From PALSA-612 sp963755155 (GTDB taxonomy: Bacteria > Actinomycetota > Thermoleophilia > Gaiellales > Gaiellaceae), in the NCBI GenBank assembly GCA_963755155.1, contig CAVWIV010000007.1, positions 186,001-250,000 of the forward strand: DNA of 64,000 nt, in the 5' to 3' direction. The notes below the pieces were generated by a model. The model ran no database searches. It had not been told where the DNA came from and worked only from the letters and a program-made list of their open reading frames with translations. Numbering within the stretch: the first letter of the stretch is position 1; each line of letters begins with the position of its first letter. This document shows, in pieces, positions 42,764 to 51,611 of the stretch. The position numbers were made by a program, and so were the translations under genes.

Positions 42764-44362
42764 CTATTCCTCCACCTCCCTCGCGTCGAATGTCTCCTTG
42801 AAGAGCGCGACGAAGTCCTTCTCGTCGTGTGTCTCGGGCTCGTCGTCCGCGCCGCTCCGCTCGCCGAGGGTGAACTCGAGCGCGAGCTTGCGGCCGGTCA
42901 CGTCGTACAGGGCGTCGCGGATGATGGCGCTGTTCTTCGGGTCCTCCGCGAGCTTGCGGTGGAAGTCGGCCTCGCCGGCGAACTCCACGGTCAGCCGGTC
43001 GGCGTCGAGCGCAACGGGGTGGGCCTCGCGGAGCATCGACGCGACAGGGATCGAGCGCTCTTCGACCGCGTCGATCACGGCTCGCGGCCAGGCCTCCTGG
43101 AGCTGCTGGAGCTCGAGCGGCGGCGGCTCCGGCGCATCGTCGTCCGTTTCGGCCGCGGCCTCTTCGGGCTCGGTGTCACTCTCAGTGCCTGACACTGGGT
43201 CTGGCACCCGGACACGTCCAGAAGGGGCACGGCGCTCCAGGAGCTCGAGCCGGTAGGCGAGCGACTCCTGGGAGAGGTCCGCGCCCGGGCGCGTCACCTT
43301 GACGAGAGCGAGCTCGAGCGGGAGACGCGGATCGCCGCCCTGCCGCATGTCGTCCACGGCCACGGCCAGGAGGTCGCAGAGACGCAGTACGGTGGCCTCA
43401 CCGATCTGGTTCGCCTGCGCGCGCAGCCGCTCCCGTGACTCGTCGGTGACAGGCAGGTTCTCGGGCACGTCGCCGAGGTTCTGAACGAGCAGCAAGTGCC
43501 GGAGATGCTCGAGCAGCTCGACGACTAGGCGCCCGGTGTCCTGGCCTTGCTCGGACAGCTCCTCGACGTGCGTGAGCGCGCCGGCGGAGTCGCGGTCGAT
43601 GACGAGATCGCAGAGCCGGAAGAGCGCCTCCTCGTCCACCGCCCCGAGCAGCTGGAGCACGGACTGCACCGAGATCTGGCCCCCCGTCGCCGCCGCCAGC
43701 TGGTCGAGCGTCGACACCGCGTCGCGGAAGCTGCCCTTCGCCGCCCGCGCGACGAGCGCGAGCGCCGCGTCGGGCACGTCGAAGCCCTCGCCGTCGGCGA
43801 CCCGCCGCAGCAGCGTCACGATCTCCGGCAGCCGCGGCCGTGCGAACAGGAACGTCTGGCACCGCGAGCGAACGGTCGCGAGCACCTTGTCGAGCGACGT
43901 CGTGCAGAAGACGAAGACGAGGTGCGGCGGCGGCTCCTCGACGATCTTCAGGAGAGCGTTCCACGCGGCGTCGGTCAGCTGGTGCGCCTCGTCGAGGATG
44001 TAGACCTTGTAGCGCCCCTCGGCCGGCTGCAGCACGGCGCGATCGCGAATCTCGCGCACGTCGTCGATGCCGCGCTGTGACGCTGCGTCCATCTCCACGA
44101 CGTCCATCGACGAGCCGTTCGAGATCGCCACGCACGCATGGCACGTGCCGTCGGGCTTGGGCGTCGGGCCCTCCGCGCAGTTGAGCGCCTTCGCGAGGAT
44201 GCGCGCGAGCGAGGTCTTGCCCGTGCCGCGCGGACCGGCGAAGAGATACGCCTGCCGCACCTTGTCCGACTCGATCGCGTTGCGGAGCGTCCGCACGACC
44301 GCTTCCTGCCCGACGACCGCGTCGAAGTCCTGCGGACGGTACTGGCGGTAGAGCGCGGTCAC
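42764..44362 (-). CDS. dnaX: DNA polymerase III subunits gamma/tau
   Basis: 532 residues. LYRQYRPQDFDAVVGQEAVV, Walker A GPRGTGKTSLARILAKAL, zinc-module Cys residues (NCAEGP, GTCHACVAI), Walker B YILDEAHQLT, and SRCQTFLFARP. Clamp-loader ATPase of the replisome. The tau part from residue 370 is acidic and low complexity, and contains an embedded REP-like palindrome (43183-43209). Part of the ffs-dnaX-ybaB-recR block. Confidence 0.95.
   Translation of the reverse strand: MTALYRQYRPQDFDAVVGQEAVVRTLRNAIESDKVRQAYLFAGPRGTGKTSLARILAKALNCAEGPTPKPDGTCHACVAISNGSSMDVVEMDAASQRGIDDVREIRDRAVLQPAEGRYKVYILDEAHQLTDAAWNALLKIVEEPPPHLVFVFCTTSLDKVLATVRSRCQTFLFARPRLPEIVTLLRRVADGEGFDVPDAALALVARAAKGSFRDAVSTLDQLAAATGGQISVQSVLQLLGAVDEEALFRLCDLVIDRDSAGALTHVEELSEQGQDTGRLVVELLEHLRHLLLVQNLGDVPENLPVTDESRERLRAQANQIGEATVLRLCDLLAVAVDDMRQGGDPRLPLELALVKVTRPGADLSQESLAYRLELLERRAPSGRVRVPDPVSGTESDTEPEEAAAETDDDAPEPPPLELQQLQEAWPRAVIDAVEERSIPVASMLREAHPVALDADRLTVEFAGEADFHRKLAEDPKNSAIIRDALYDVTGRKLALEFTLGERSGADDEPETHDEKDFVALFKETFDAREVEE
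43183..43209. repeat. REP-like palindrome inside dnaX
   Basis: CAGTG-CCTGA-CACTG (43183-43197) is followed by GGGT-CTGGC-ACCC (43197-43209) and GGACACGTCC. The units resemble the intergenic GTGCC-A-GGCAC element at 38563. It is in frame within the linker between the clamp-loader core and tau, encoding part of RVRVPDPVSGTESDTE. Confidence 0.6.
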
Positions 44363-44385
44363 CCAGCGATTGTATGGTCAGCCCG

Positions 44386-44958
44386 TTAGACGACGAGGCC
44401 GTGCTCGTACGCTCGTGCGACCGCCTGCGCGCGGCTGTGGACGTCGAGCTTGCGAAAGATGCTCTGGAGGTGGCTGGAGACCGTCTTCGGGCTGATCCCC
44501 AGATCGGCGGCGATCTCCGGAGCGCGCGAGCCGCTGCCCAGTAGCTGAAGCACTTCCAGCTCTCGGCGCGTAAGCCCGAAACCCGCCGACGCGCTTTCGT
44601 CGGTTTCCTGCGCTCGCTCGAGCAGCCGGCGCACGCGCGCGAGCAACTCGTCGAGGTCCGGCGGCTTGACGACGTAGTCGTCGCCGCCGATGAGCAGGCC
44701 GGCGGCACGGTCCATGCTCTCCGTCCGGTAACCGGAGACGAAGACGATCGGCAGCCGCTCGCCGTGCTCGGCGCGCAGCTCTCGGCACACCGAGTACCCG
44801 CTCATGTCCGGGAGGTTGACGTCGAGCAGCACGACGTCTGCCTCGCGCGCGCGCTCGAGCGCCTCCCGACCGTCCTTCGCCTCGATCGTCCTGATGCCCG
44901 CGCTCTCGAGCTGCGCGGTCAGCAGGCCGCGAAATGCCGCGTGGTCGTCGGCGATCAA
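44386..44958 (-). CDS. Response regulator, REC plus LuxR-type HTH
   Basis: 190 residues. Receiver domain with phospho-acceptor Asp in VVLLDVNLPDMSGYSVC, Lys in YVVKPPDLDELL, and Ser in IVFVSGYRTESM. The C-terminal LuxR HTH is GLTRRELEVLQLLGSGSRAP, then SPKTVSSHLQSIFRKLDVHS. The start is taken as TTG at 44958 (LIADDHAAF). No sensor kinase is adjacent. It sits between ffs and dnaX on the same strand. Confidence 0.9.
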   Translation of the reverse strand: MIADDHAAFRGLLTAQLESAGIRTIEAKDGREALERAREADVVLLDVNLPDMSGYSVCRELRAEHGERLPIVFVSGYRTESMDRAAGLLIGGDDYVVKPPDLDELLARVRRLLERAQETDESASAGFGLTRRELEVLQLLGSGSRAPEIAADLGISPKTVSSHLQSIFRKLDVHSRAQAVARAYEHGLVV

Positions 44959-45246
44959 GACTGTGCCTACGTGAGCGATGGCTCCTCCCTCCCCGGGTTG
45001 CCGCAGTGAGGCCTCCCAGGATAGGTCAAACGCCCTAGGTCAAAGATCGGGTGAATACCCGTTGTGCCCGGACCGTGTCGGCCCGTACCCTGATTGGAGT
45101 CCCGAGCAAGTGAAGGCGCGGGATGGGGGCGAAGCACAGCTACACCCTCTGGGGAGATCGGATGAGGGCTGGCGGGGAGGCCGGCCCTCATCGCTTCTTG
45201 CGCACGGAGTATCGTCAGCTCGTCCTGAAACCGAAAGGAGCCGGCG

Positions 45247-45378
45247 ATGCCCACACTGCAGATCGAACACGCAGTCCGCGACTACGGGGTCGTTCTCGAC
45301 TTCGACACGTCGGCCGATGCGGACGCATTTCGGCTCGCAATCCGCGAGCTCTGGACGGTGGAAACGCATACGTATTAG
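45247..45378 (+). CDS. Small protein, 43 residues
   Basis: Starts MPTLQIEHAVRDYGVVLDFD and ends LWTVETHTY. AAAGGAG lies six bases before the ATG, which supports translation. It resembles the first part of short alpha/beta dimeric proteins but is too short to place. The region upstream (44959-45246) has a possible promoter (TTGTGC at 45062, TACCCT at 45086) and a perfect stem GATGAGGGC/GCCCTCATC (45163-45192). Confidence 0.4.
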   Translation: MPTLQIEHAVRDYGVVLDFDTSADADAFRLAIRELWTVETHTY

Positions 45379-45438
45379 CCCGGTCGCGCGGCCGCCGTTG
45401 TGGTGGGCCGTCCAGACGGCGCCTGCGCCGCTTGCTCG

Positions 45439-45535
45439 AGCCAGGCTGTTCCGCGGCACCTGGGAGGCACTGCTTAGCGCTGCTTCCTTCCGGACCTGAC
45501 GCGGTTCGCAGACTCCCAATGCGCGGGACCTGGCT
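45439..45535 (-). ncRNA. ffs: Signal recognition particle RNA (small bacterial type)
   Basis: The minus strand carries the invariant core GTCAGGTCCGGAAGGAAGCA. The ends pair as AGCCAGG with CCTGGCT, followed by CCGCG/CGCGG and TGGGAG/CTCCCA, giving a 97-base hairpin. It binds Ffh to target membrane proteins. Its position upstream of dnaX-ybaB-recR is conserved in many Gram-positive bacteria. Ends are set by pairing and may be off by a few bases. Confidence 0.93.
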
Positions 45536-45713
45536 GTCAACGCTGCGCGCGCCGGCCCAGACCCCGGACGACTCCGCCCCTCGGGCGGTTCTCGGCCCCG
45601 CTATAGCGGATTGCGGGCGGAGGGAACCGCTAGCTCCCCGCCTAGCGCGACCGGGCGAGAAGATCGTAGCGACGAGTAGCGCCTGTCCGCGCAGCGGGCC
45701 GTCACGATTTAGT

Positions 45714-45765
45714 TTGCCGCCGCGGCTGACCTGTGCGGCCGCGGTTCGCTCACGGTCGCCCTGAC
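45714..45765. repeat. tRNA-linked GC-rich repeat, copy C
   Basis: The stretch around GGCCGCGGTTCGCTCACGG, downstream of tRNA-Val on its strand, matches the same part of the elements after tRNA-Ser(GGA) and tRNA-Ser(CGA). It lacks the CGACTTTCGGG hairpin present in those. The rest of 45536-45813 shows no gene. Confidence 0.55.
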
Positions 45766-45813
45766 ACCGGCCGAAGGCACCCCGAGCGGAAAGCGAAGCG
45801 GGCGAGGGAAGAG

Positions 45814-45885
45814 TGGGCGCGGCTGGGATCGAACCAGCGACCTCTCGCGTGTGAGGCGAGCGCTCTCCCGCTGAGCTACGCGCCC
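45814..45885 (-). tRNA. tRNA-Val(CAC)
   Basis: On the minus strand acceptor GGGCGCG/CGCGCCC, D arm GCTC/GAGC, anticodon stem CTCGC/GCGAG with loop CTCACAC (anticodon CAC), and T arm GCTGG-TTCGATC-CCAGC. Discriminator A; CCA not encoded. All stems pair. Upstream of ffs on the same strand. Confidence 0.96.
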
Positions 45886-46057
45886 GGCATCGGAGCGTAC
45901 CGTAGCCACCGGGCAATCATCGGCCGTTACTCAAGGACGGCGATCTGTGGATCGCCTTGCTTAACGCGGTGGAAATGAACCCTTACGTCCTGCCAACAAC
46001 AGATCGCCGGTCTCGACGTTTCAAGTCGTAGTCGATCAGCTCGGAAAGGCAGGCCCG

Positions 46058-46270
46058 ATGTCCACGTTCGCCGAATCTCCTCTTCTCGTCGACGAGGCTG
46101 AAGTCGAGGAAACGCGCGTCGCGCGCTGGCGCTTCGATCAATTTCGGGCGCTCGGGTTCGACACTGAGGATGCGTTTGACCTGACGGTGTCGCGTGTCGA
46201 CCTTCACGCCGCCCGCACGCTCGTCGAGGTGGGGTGCTCTCTTCCGCTTGCGCTGCGAATCCTGCTCTAG
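46058..46270 (+). CDS. Small conserved helical protein
   Basis: 70 residues: VARWRFDQFRALGFDTEDAF, then VDLHAARTLVEVGCSLPLAL and RILL. The pattern VARWR...DLH-x-A-x-L-x3-GC-x7-RILL recurs in small actinobacterial proteins of unknown function (from memory). An upstream hairpin GGCGATC-TGTG-GATCGCC (45939-45956) may belong to its promoter region or end the gap 45886-46057. Confidence 0.6.
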   Translation: MSTFAESPLLVDEAEVEETRVARWRFDQFRALGFDTEDAFDLTVSRVDLHAARTLVEVGCSLPLALRILL

Positions 46271-46316
46271 CGCCGCACGCGTCCGCCAGTGGCGTACTGA
46301 GACTTACGATGCGGGC

Positions 46317-46352
46317 ATGGAACGGCTGCCGAGCGGGACGGTCACGTTGTGA
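46317..46352 (+). pseudogene. Vestigial N-terminus of a class III adenylate cyclase
   Basis: Reads MERLPSGTVTL then stop. The cyclase at 48187 begins MEGLPSGTVTFVFTDIEGST, and the bases before both are alike (ACTTACGATGCGGGCATGG against ATCTACGATGCAGGGCATGG). The similarity ends at the stop, where the methyltransferase begins. It looks like the leftover edge of a deleted or replaced cyclase gene. The ATG could also serve as a short leader. Confidence 0.5.
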
Positions 46353-46960
46353 ACTACAGGTTTGCCTACGCGATCGGCTTTCATCCCTGGGAGGAGCTGG
46401 CCGACCACGGGCCGTACGCCGACAAGCTCCTGGAGCTCATCGCCCGCGACGAGGGCGCGAACGGGCCGCCCTACGGATCGGCGCTCGACATCGGCACCGG
46501 CAGCGCGGTGTGGGGGGTCGAGCTCGCGAAGCGAGGCTGGGACGTCACGGGCATTGACATCGTCGACAAAGCCCTGAGCCGCGCCCGCGAGCGAATCGAG
46601 GCCGCGGGGGTCGAGATGCGTCTCGTGTCAGGCGACGTCACGGCGATGGAGAGCGCCGGCTTGGCCTCCGGGTACCGCCTGCTGCTCGACACGGGGACGT
46701 TTCATGGTCTCACCGACGCTCAGCGCATGGCAATGGGCGAAGGCGTGACCGCCGTCGCGGCTCCCGACGCCACCTTGATCCTCGACTGCTTCGTGCCCCG
46801 GCGCAGAGGCCCTCTGCCCCGTGGTGCGAGCCGCGATGACGTGGAGCGGTCCTTTCCCGGATGGCGAATCACCGATGTCGAGGCGGCGGACACTGCGCCG
46901 GACTTCATCTCGCGGCTCTTCGGCTTCGACGAGCGTTTCTACCGGTTGCGGCGGAACTGA
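46349..46960 (+). CDS. Class I SAM-dependent methyltransferase
   Basis: 203 residues from GTG at 46349, overlapping the TGA of the vestigial cyclase start. Motif I ALDIGTGSAVWGVELAKRGW, acidic loop VTGIDIVDKAL, then RLVSGDVTAM and LLLDTGTFHGLTDAQRMAMG. It resembles small thiopurine/tellurite-type methyltransferases. The substrate is unknown. Confidence 0.85.
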   Translation: MNYRFAYAIGFHPWEELADHGPYADKLLELIARDEGANGPPYGSALDIGTGSAVWGVELAKRGWDVTGIDIVDKALSRARERIEAAGVEMRLVSGDVTAMESAGLASGYRLLLDTGTFHGLTDAQRMAMGEGVTAVAAPDATLILDCFVPRRRGPLPRGASRDDVERSFPGWRITDVEAADTAPDFISRLFGFDERFYRLRRN

Positions 46961-46979
46961 CTCGGCCCGGCGCGCGGCC

Positions 46980-47459
46980 CTACGACCAGGGCTTCGCGGT
47001 CATGTCGAAGACGATGAAGAGCAGGATCAGCACGTCGATCCTCGTCACGAGGAGGATGCGGCTGATGATCTGCTGCGTCTCCGGGTCGGTGGGGCCCTTC
47101 GCCTCGATCGTCTTCGCGAGCTTCGCCGCCGTGGGACGGATCCAGAAGAAGCCGACGAGGAACGTCAGCGCCCAGCCGGCGAGCGCGATCTGCACCCACA
47201 GCAGGTCCCACTCCCAGGGACTCTGGTCGTTCGTCATCAACCCGATCCCGAACAGGAGCACGAGCAGCGACGCGGGCGTGTAGAGCCGCTCGCCGATCTT
47301 TCCGGCCTGGTGCGCGAACTGGGCCACGCGGACGGGGTCGTTCATGCGCAAGGTCATGAGAGCCATGAGCGCGAGCGTCGCGCCGCCGCCGACCCAGAGC
47401 ACCGCCACGATCACGTGCCCCGCCTTGAACCACTGGTACCACGTCATGGCGGCCGTCAT
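46980..47459 (-). CDS. DUF2269-like integral membrane protein
   Basis: 159 residues with four membrane helices: WFKAGHVIVAVLWVGGGATL, LYTPASLLVLLFGIGLM, LLWVQIALAGWALTFLVGFF and ILLVTRIDVLILLFIVFDM. The His and Gly pattern of the first helix fits the DUF2269 family. Function unknown. The convergent methyltransferase ends 19 bases away. Confidence 0.75.
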   Translation of the reverse strand: MTAAMTWYQWFKAGHVIVAVLWVGGGATLALMALMTLRMNDPVRVAQFAHQAGKIGERLYTPASLLVLLFGIGLMTNDQSPWEWDLLWVQIALAGWALTFLVGFFWIRPTAAKLAKTIEAKGPTDPETQQIISRILLVTRIDVLILLFIVFDMTAKPWS

Positions 47460-47468
47460 GTCGCGATC

Positions 47469-48152
47469 CTAATCGAGTACCGCGACGTAAGGCGAGCCCT
47501 CGTCCTGGACGAGGCGGCTGATCTGCCAGCCCGTGCCGTCGACGATCTCGGCCATCTCGTCGGGTGAGACGATGAGGTACTCGAACCACGGGTCGATGAG
47601 CGTGCGATAGCGGATGCGTACCCGGAGCTGTCCCGACATCCGGCCGCGCGCGCGGTTCCGTTCCTGATACGCGAGGTGGGCGGGATCCTCGGTTGCGTAG
47701 GGGTCGTTCGAGCAGGCGACGATCCGATCCGCGATGGGGCGCAGCCGCCGGAGCAGCCGCCGCGCCTTCGCCCGCGAGGCGAAGAGGCCGAAGTTGTTGC
47801 CGTACATGACGACCGTGTCGAAGTGGCCGAGCGATGCGTCGACGTCCTCGAGGGCGAGCAGGCGCACATCGGACACGCCGCGCTTCCGCGCCACCTCGAC
47901 GGCTCCGGGAGAGACGTCGATCGCGACGACCTCACGCCCGCGCGCCTGAAGCTCGAGAGCCACGCGTCCGGCGCCGACCCCGACGTCGAGCACGCGGCCT
48001 CGGACAAAGCGCAGCGCCCGCCGCTCCACAGCTGCCCAGCGGCGCACGGGCGCGAAGTAGCTCAGCGTCGCGCACTGGATGAACCCGTCGTCGCGCTCGA
48101 CGATCTCTGCGTCCGACCCTGCGCGCAGCATCTCTCCGAACGCGTCCGCCAT
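47469..48152 (-). CDS. Class I SAM-dependent methyltransferase
   Basis: 227 residues from ATG at 48152 (MADAFGEMLRAGSDAEIVER). Motif I RVLDVGVGAGRVALELQARG, acidic loop VVAIDVSPGAVEVAR, and FDTVVMYGNNFGLF. The C-terminal beta part (WFEYLIVSPDEMAEIVDGTG) suggests a small-molecule substrate. Codons upstream of 48152 belong to the divergent cyclase region. Confidence 0.88.
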   Translation of the reverse strand: MADAFGEMLRAGSDAEIVERDDGFIQCATLSYFAPVRRWAAVERRALRFVRGRVLDVGVGAGRVALELQARGREVVAIDVSPGAVEVARKRGVSDVRLLALEDVDASLGHFDTVVMYGNNFGLFASRAKARRLLRRLRPIADRIVACSNDPYATEDPAHLAYQERNRARGRMSGQLRVRIRYRTLIDPWFEYLIVSPDEMAEIVDGTGWQISRLVQDEGSPYVAVLD

Positions 48153-48186
48153 GCACGAAACGGTACTGGGATCTACGATGCAGGGC

Positions 48187-48952
48187 ATGGAGGGCTTGCC
48201 GAGCGGCACTGTCACCTTCGTCTTCACGGACATCGAGGGCTCGACGGCGCTTCTCAAGGAGCTAGGCGACGCCTACGCGGACGTCCTGTCCGAGCACAGG
48301 CGCATCGTCCGCGAGTCGTTCACACGGCTGAACGGTGTCGAGATCGACACGCAGGGCGACGCGTTCTTCTTCGCGTTCGCACGGGCTCGGGACGCGGTCG
48401 AGGCGGCGGTCGAGGCGCAGCGCGCCCACGCATCGGCCGCGTGGCCAGGCGACGACGGCCGTGCGCGTGCGCATGGGCCTCCACACCGGCGAGCCGGCGC
48501 TCGGCAGCGAGGGCTACCTCGGTCTCGACGTCGTGCGCGCCGCTCGCATCTGCACCGCGGCCAAGGGCGGCAACGTCCTCCTCTCGGAGACGACGCGGTC
48601 GCTGGTCGGCTCGTCGCTGCCGGAGGGCGTCTCCGTCTTCCCGCTCGGGGAGCGGCAGCTGAAGGACATCGACCAGCCGGAGCAGGTCTACGAGCTCGCG
48701 ATCGACGGTGTGGAGACGGCAGCGCCGCCCGAGCTCGTGCCCGCCGCAGATGACCGATGCCGAGTTCCGCGACCAGCTGAAAGCGTCGATCCAACGAACG
48801 CGTCGATCGCGAGCTACGAGCCGCCTTCGAGAACGTCGAGCGAGCGGAGTGCGTCCGACGACGAGAGCGTCGACGAGCTCGCGGGGCGCACGGCCGGCCT
48901 CGGCGACGTGATCGCGGCGCGCGTCGAAGCTGCTCTCCGGAAGCGCGGCTAG
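48187..48952 (+). CDS. Class III adenylate/guanylate cyclase catalytic domain, frameshifted
   Basis: First frame: LPSGTVTFVFTDIEGSTALL with the first metal Asp, and GVEIDTQGDAFFFAFARA with the second. One base shift near 48445 leads to RVRMGLHTGEPALGSEGYLG, then DVVRAARICTAAKGGNVLLS. It makes cAMP or cGMP in the cytosol. After about 48730 the frame is uncertain. A second start (MTDAEFRDQLKASIQR at 48751) and a tail DDESVDELAGRTAGLGDVIA suggest more indels or a separate small gene. The stop shares CTAG with the convergent gene. Confidence 0.75.
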
Positions 48953-51277
48953 CAGATCGGGTCGATCGAGCGCGTGTTGTTCGTCTCGTCCGTCTCGACG
49001 ACCTGGTTGAGGTAGTCGGCCCGCGCCTCTCGGAACCCCTGCGTGCATCCTGACGTGTACGAACGCGTTTCCGCCGCGCCGGCGGCGAGGCCGAGGAACG
49101 ACACGGGCGGGAAGCCTGTCACGAGCACGCTGAACGGCTGGGCAGCGCCCGGCCCCTGGTTTCGCACCGTGAAGGTCGTGATGCCGAGATCCGTGATCAC
49201 GAGATCGGGCGGAGCGGCGTGGCGGGGGTGGTGGGGGCGGTGGCGGCGGCGGCGGCGGCGGCAGGGGCGGCAGAGAGGCGCGGTCCGAGGTCTGACCGAT
49301 CGTCTCGATCCGGTACCGGATCTCGGCGCGGTCGCCGTCGAAGGGGTTCCCGCTTCCCGAGACAGGCCGGGCCGCCGACGGTCACCCGGTCGACGAACGA
49401 TCCCAGTCGTAGGTGATGCCGACGTTGCGACGGCGGAAGTCGGGATGAAGGTCGGCGTGGTCGTCGCCCCCGTAGAGGAAGCTGTCCGCGTCGTAGAGCG
49501 AGAGCCAGACGGGAACCGTCTCCGTGGTTTCCGGCGGCCGCCGAAAGTCCGCTGCGCGCCACGTCCGAGCGTCGCCGCGAAGCCACTGCTCGATGGACTG
49601 CGTTGCCGTAGGCCAGCCGGCCGTTCACGAAGAGCCTGACCCCGCCGAGCTGCCACGCGCCGGAGGAGCCGTCCTTCGACTTCTCGAGCTGGAGATACTG
49701 GATGTCTCGCAGGGTGTAGCCGGAAGGGCTCTTGTCGAACGGCGTGCTCGTGTCGACGGCGAGGCTGTAGACCGCCTTCTGATCGCGCTCGAAGTCGTCC
49801 ACCCAGAACCGGTCGAGCTTGAAGCGGAGCCTGTCGTTGATGCGGAGGTACACGTCGTCGTCCGTGCCCGCGCCGCTCGTGCTCGACGTCTTCACCTCGA
49901 TGACGAGATCGGTCAGCGACTGCACCCTCGGCGCGAGCGTGACGGCCTTGACGAACGTGAACGGGTAGTTGGGCGGCTTGAACGAGTACGAGTCGTAGCC
50001 GTGGATGAACGCCGACAGGTAGTGCTGACCGGCGATGAGGCCCTGGGCGTAGAAGTCCGCTTCGTCGAAGGCGATGTCGCCGGCCCCACGCCCCTTCATC
50101 CGCAGCACCTTGACGACGACGAAGCGCGTCAGCTCTTGCATCTGCGATGTGGACGGCACTTCGTACGTCGGGGGGTTGTCGCTCTTGACGGCTAGCAGAC
50201 GGACGACGCGCTCGAACTCGCTCCTGAAGCTCGAGCGACCGCTGGAGAAATAGTCGCGCGACGCGAAGAAGATGTCGTCGAGGCTGCCGCCGGGCCCGGG
50301 CGCCTCGCCGCCCGTCGGCTCACCCTGGCCCTTGCCAGTGGCCGGCCCAGTACGAGACTGCGCGGGCGCCCTTCCGTATGTCGCGCGAGAGCTCGTTGCG
50401 CTCCTTTGCCGACTGCGGCTGCCACGACCGGACCTGGTTCCAGTACGGCCCGTTGTCCACGGCGCGCCTGACGGCCTCGACCCACTGCCGCGTGGCGAAG
50501 TACGAGGCCATGTACGCCTCGAGGTAGCGCGGACCGACCGGGCCAGTCCTTGTTCATCCGCGTACCGAGGTGCTTGTTGCTGTCCGACTTCCAGTGGCCG
50601 TGCCCGCGGTTCCAGAGACGATCCTTGTAGTCGATCGGCTTGCCGTTGCCGTTGGTGTACGCACGCGACGTGCCGGGGTCCCGAACGGCGACGGGCAGGT
50701 CGAACCACGTCGGCGCGATGCCGCGGCCCTGCCCGGCCCAGCCGGGACCGTCGTAGCCGGGGAGCGTGCCGAACCGCGGCTCCACCCAGTTCGAGTGTGC
50801 GTAGAAGTCCTGGAGCTGGTGGAAGCCGGCGCCGAGCGACGTCAGGCAGAGAGCCGGCTTCGCCGTCCGGAGGCCTTCCTTGCACATGGTGATCGTCATC
50901 TGCAGCAGGCGTTTCCACTCGTGCTCGAGGTCCTGCTTCTGGCGGTACCCCCAGCCGCCCTGGTGGGAGTCGAAGTGCATCCTCGTCGCCGCCTGGATCG
51001 TGCTGCTGTTCCAGTTCTCGATCTCGCCGAGGTACCAGCGGGCTCCGATCAGCGTCTTCCACCACGGGGCGTGGCCGCTCGCGGGAGTTGCCTTCGCGTT
51101 GACGTACAGGTCGACGAACCAGTTGTTGAGCTGCGCGAGCCGGACGGCGTCGCGACCGAAGCCCTCCGCCGTGAGGGCGTCGCCCGTGATGTCGTAGTGC
51201 GGCGCGGTATCGAAGGCGAGCGCCGACGGTGTGGCTGTCAGAGCGAGCGCTGCCGTGATCACTGCGACGCGCTTCAT
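48949..51277 (-). CDS. Secreted Zn-phospholipase-C-like protein with PLAT-like and CARDB domains, multiply frameshifted
   Basis: About 775 residues over several frames. Signal peptide VAVITAALALTATPSALA; an N-terminal His-rich helical domain (FDTAPHYDITGDALTAEGF, RMHFDSHQGG, LGAGFHQLQDFYAHSNWVE) like HET-C/zinc phospholipase C. A second part around 49870-49930 has VIEVKTSSTSGAGTDDDVYL, like a PLAT/LH2 domain. A Pro-rich linker near 49240 leads to a CARDB domain (DLVITDLGITTFTVRNQGPG; VVETDETNNTRSI). Shifts lie near 50550, 50335, 49605, 49390 and 49220. Clostridial alpha-toxin has the same first two domains. The number of shifts could also mean decay. Confidence 0.65.
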
Positions 51278-51301
51278 GTCAGAGGAGACTACTACGCTGA
51301 T

Positions 51302-51321
51302 ATATTGACGATCATCGATAC
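51302..51321. promoter_or_regulatory. Candidate ArsR operator
   Basis: ATATTGACGA followed by TCATCGATAC is an imperfect palindrome (7 of 10 positions), 12 bases before the arsR ATG. This is the size and AT-rich character of ArsR-family operators, and stands out in GC-rich DNA. It includes a TTGACG that could be a -35 element. The divergent gene starts at 51277. Confidence 0.55.
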
Positions 51322-51332
51322 GTTGCTCGACG

Positions 51333-51611
51333 ATGCGGAGACGAACGGCGGCGCTGTTCGGAGCGCTCGCCGATCCGGCGCGCGTGAAGATCGTCCAGCA
51401 GATCGTTCGCTGCGGCGGCGCCTGTTGCGCGTGCGAGTTCGAACCCGAGGTCGGCCTCTCGCAGCCGACCGTCAGCCATCACCTCAAGAAGCTCACGGAC
51501 GTCGGTCTGCTCGAGCGCGAGCAGCGTGGCCGCTGGGCGTACTTCACCCTCAACCGCGATGCCGTCGAGAGGCTCGCGGCCGTCGCCGACCTGAAAGGAG
51601 CGTGCTGCTGA
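51333..51611 (+). CDS. arsR: ArsR-family metalloregulator
   Basis: 92 residues, winged helix: LFGALADPARVKIVQQIVRC, recognition helix region SQPTVSHHLKKLTDVGLLER, wing QRGRWAYFTL. Thiols that could bind As(III) are CGGACCACEFEP near residue 30 and CC at the C-terminus. It represses its own operon until arsenite binds. The stop overlaps the arsM start by one base (TGATG). Confidence 0.9.
   Translation: MRRRTAALFGALADPARVKIVQQIVRCGGACCACEFEPEVGLSQPTVSHHLKKLTDVGLLEREQRGRWAYFTLNRDAVERLAAVADLKGACC

Noticed and set aside
44959..45246. Possible riboswitch upstream of the small gene at 45247
   Set aside because: There is one strong stem (45163-45192) and a promoter-like sequence, but no known aptamer core could be matched.
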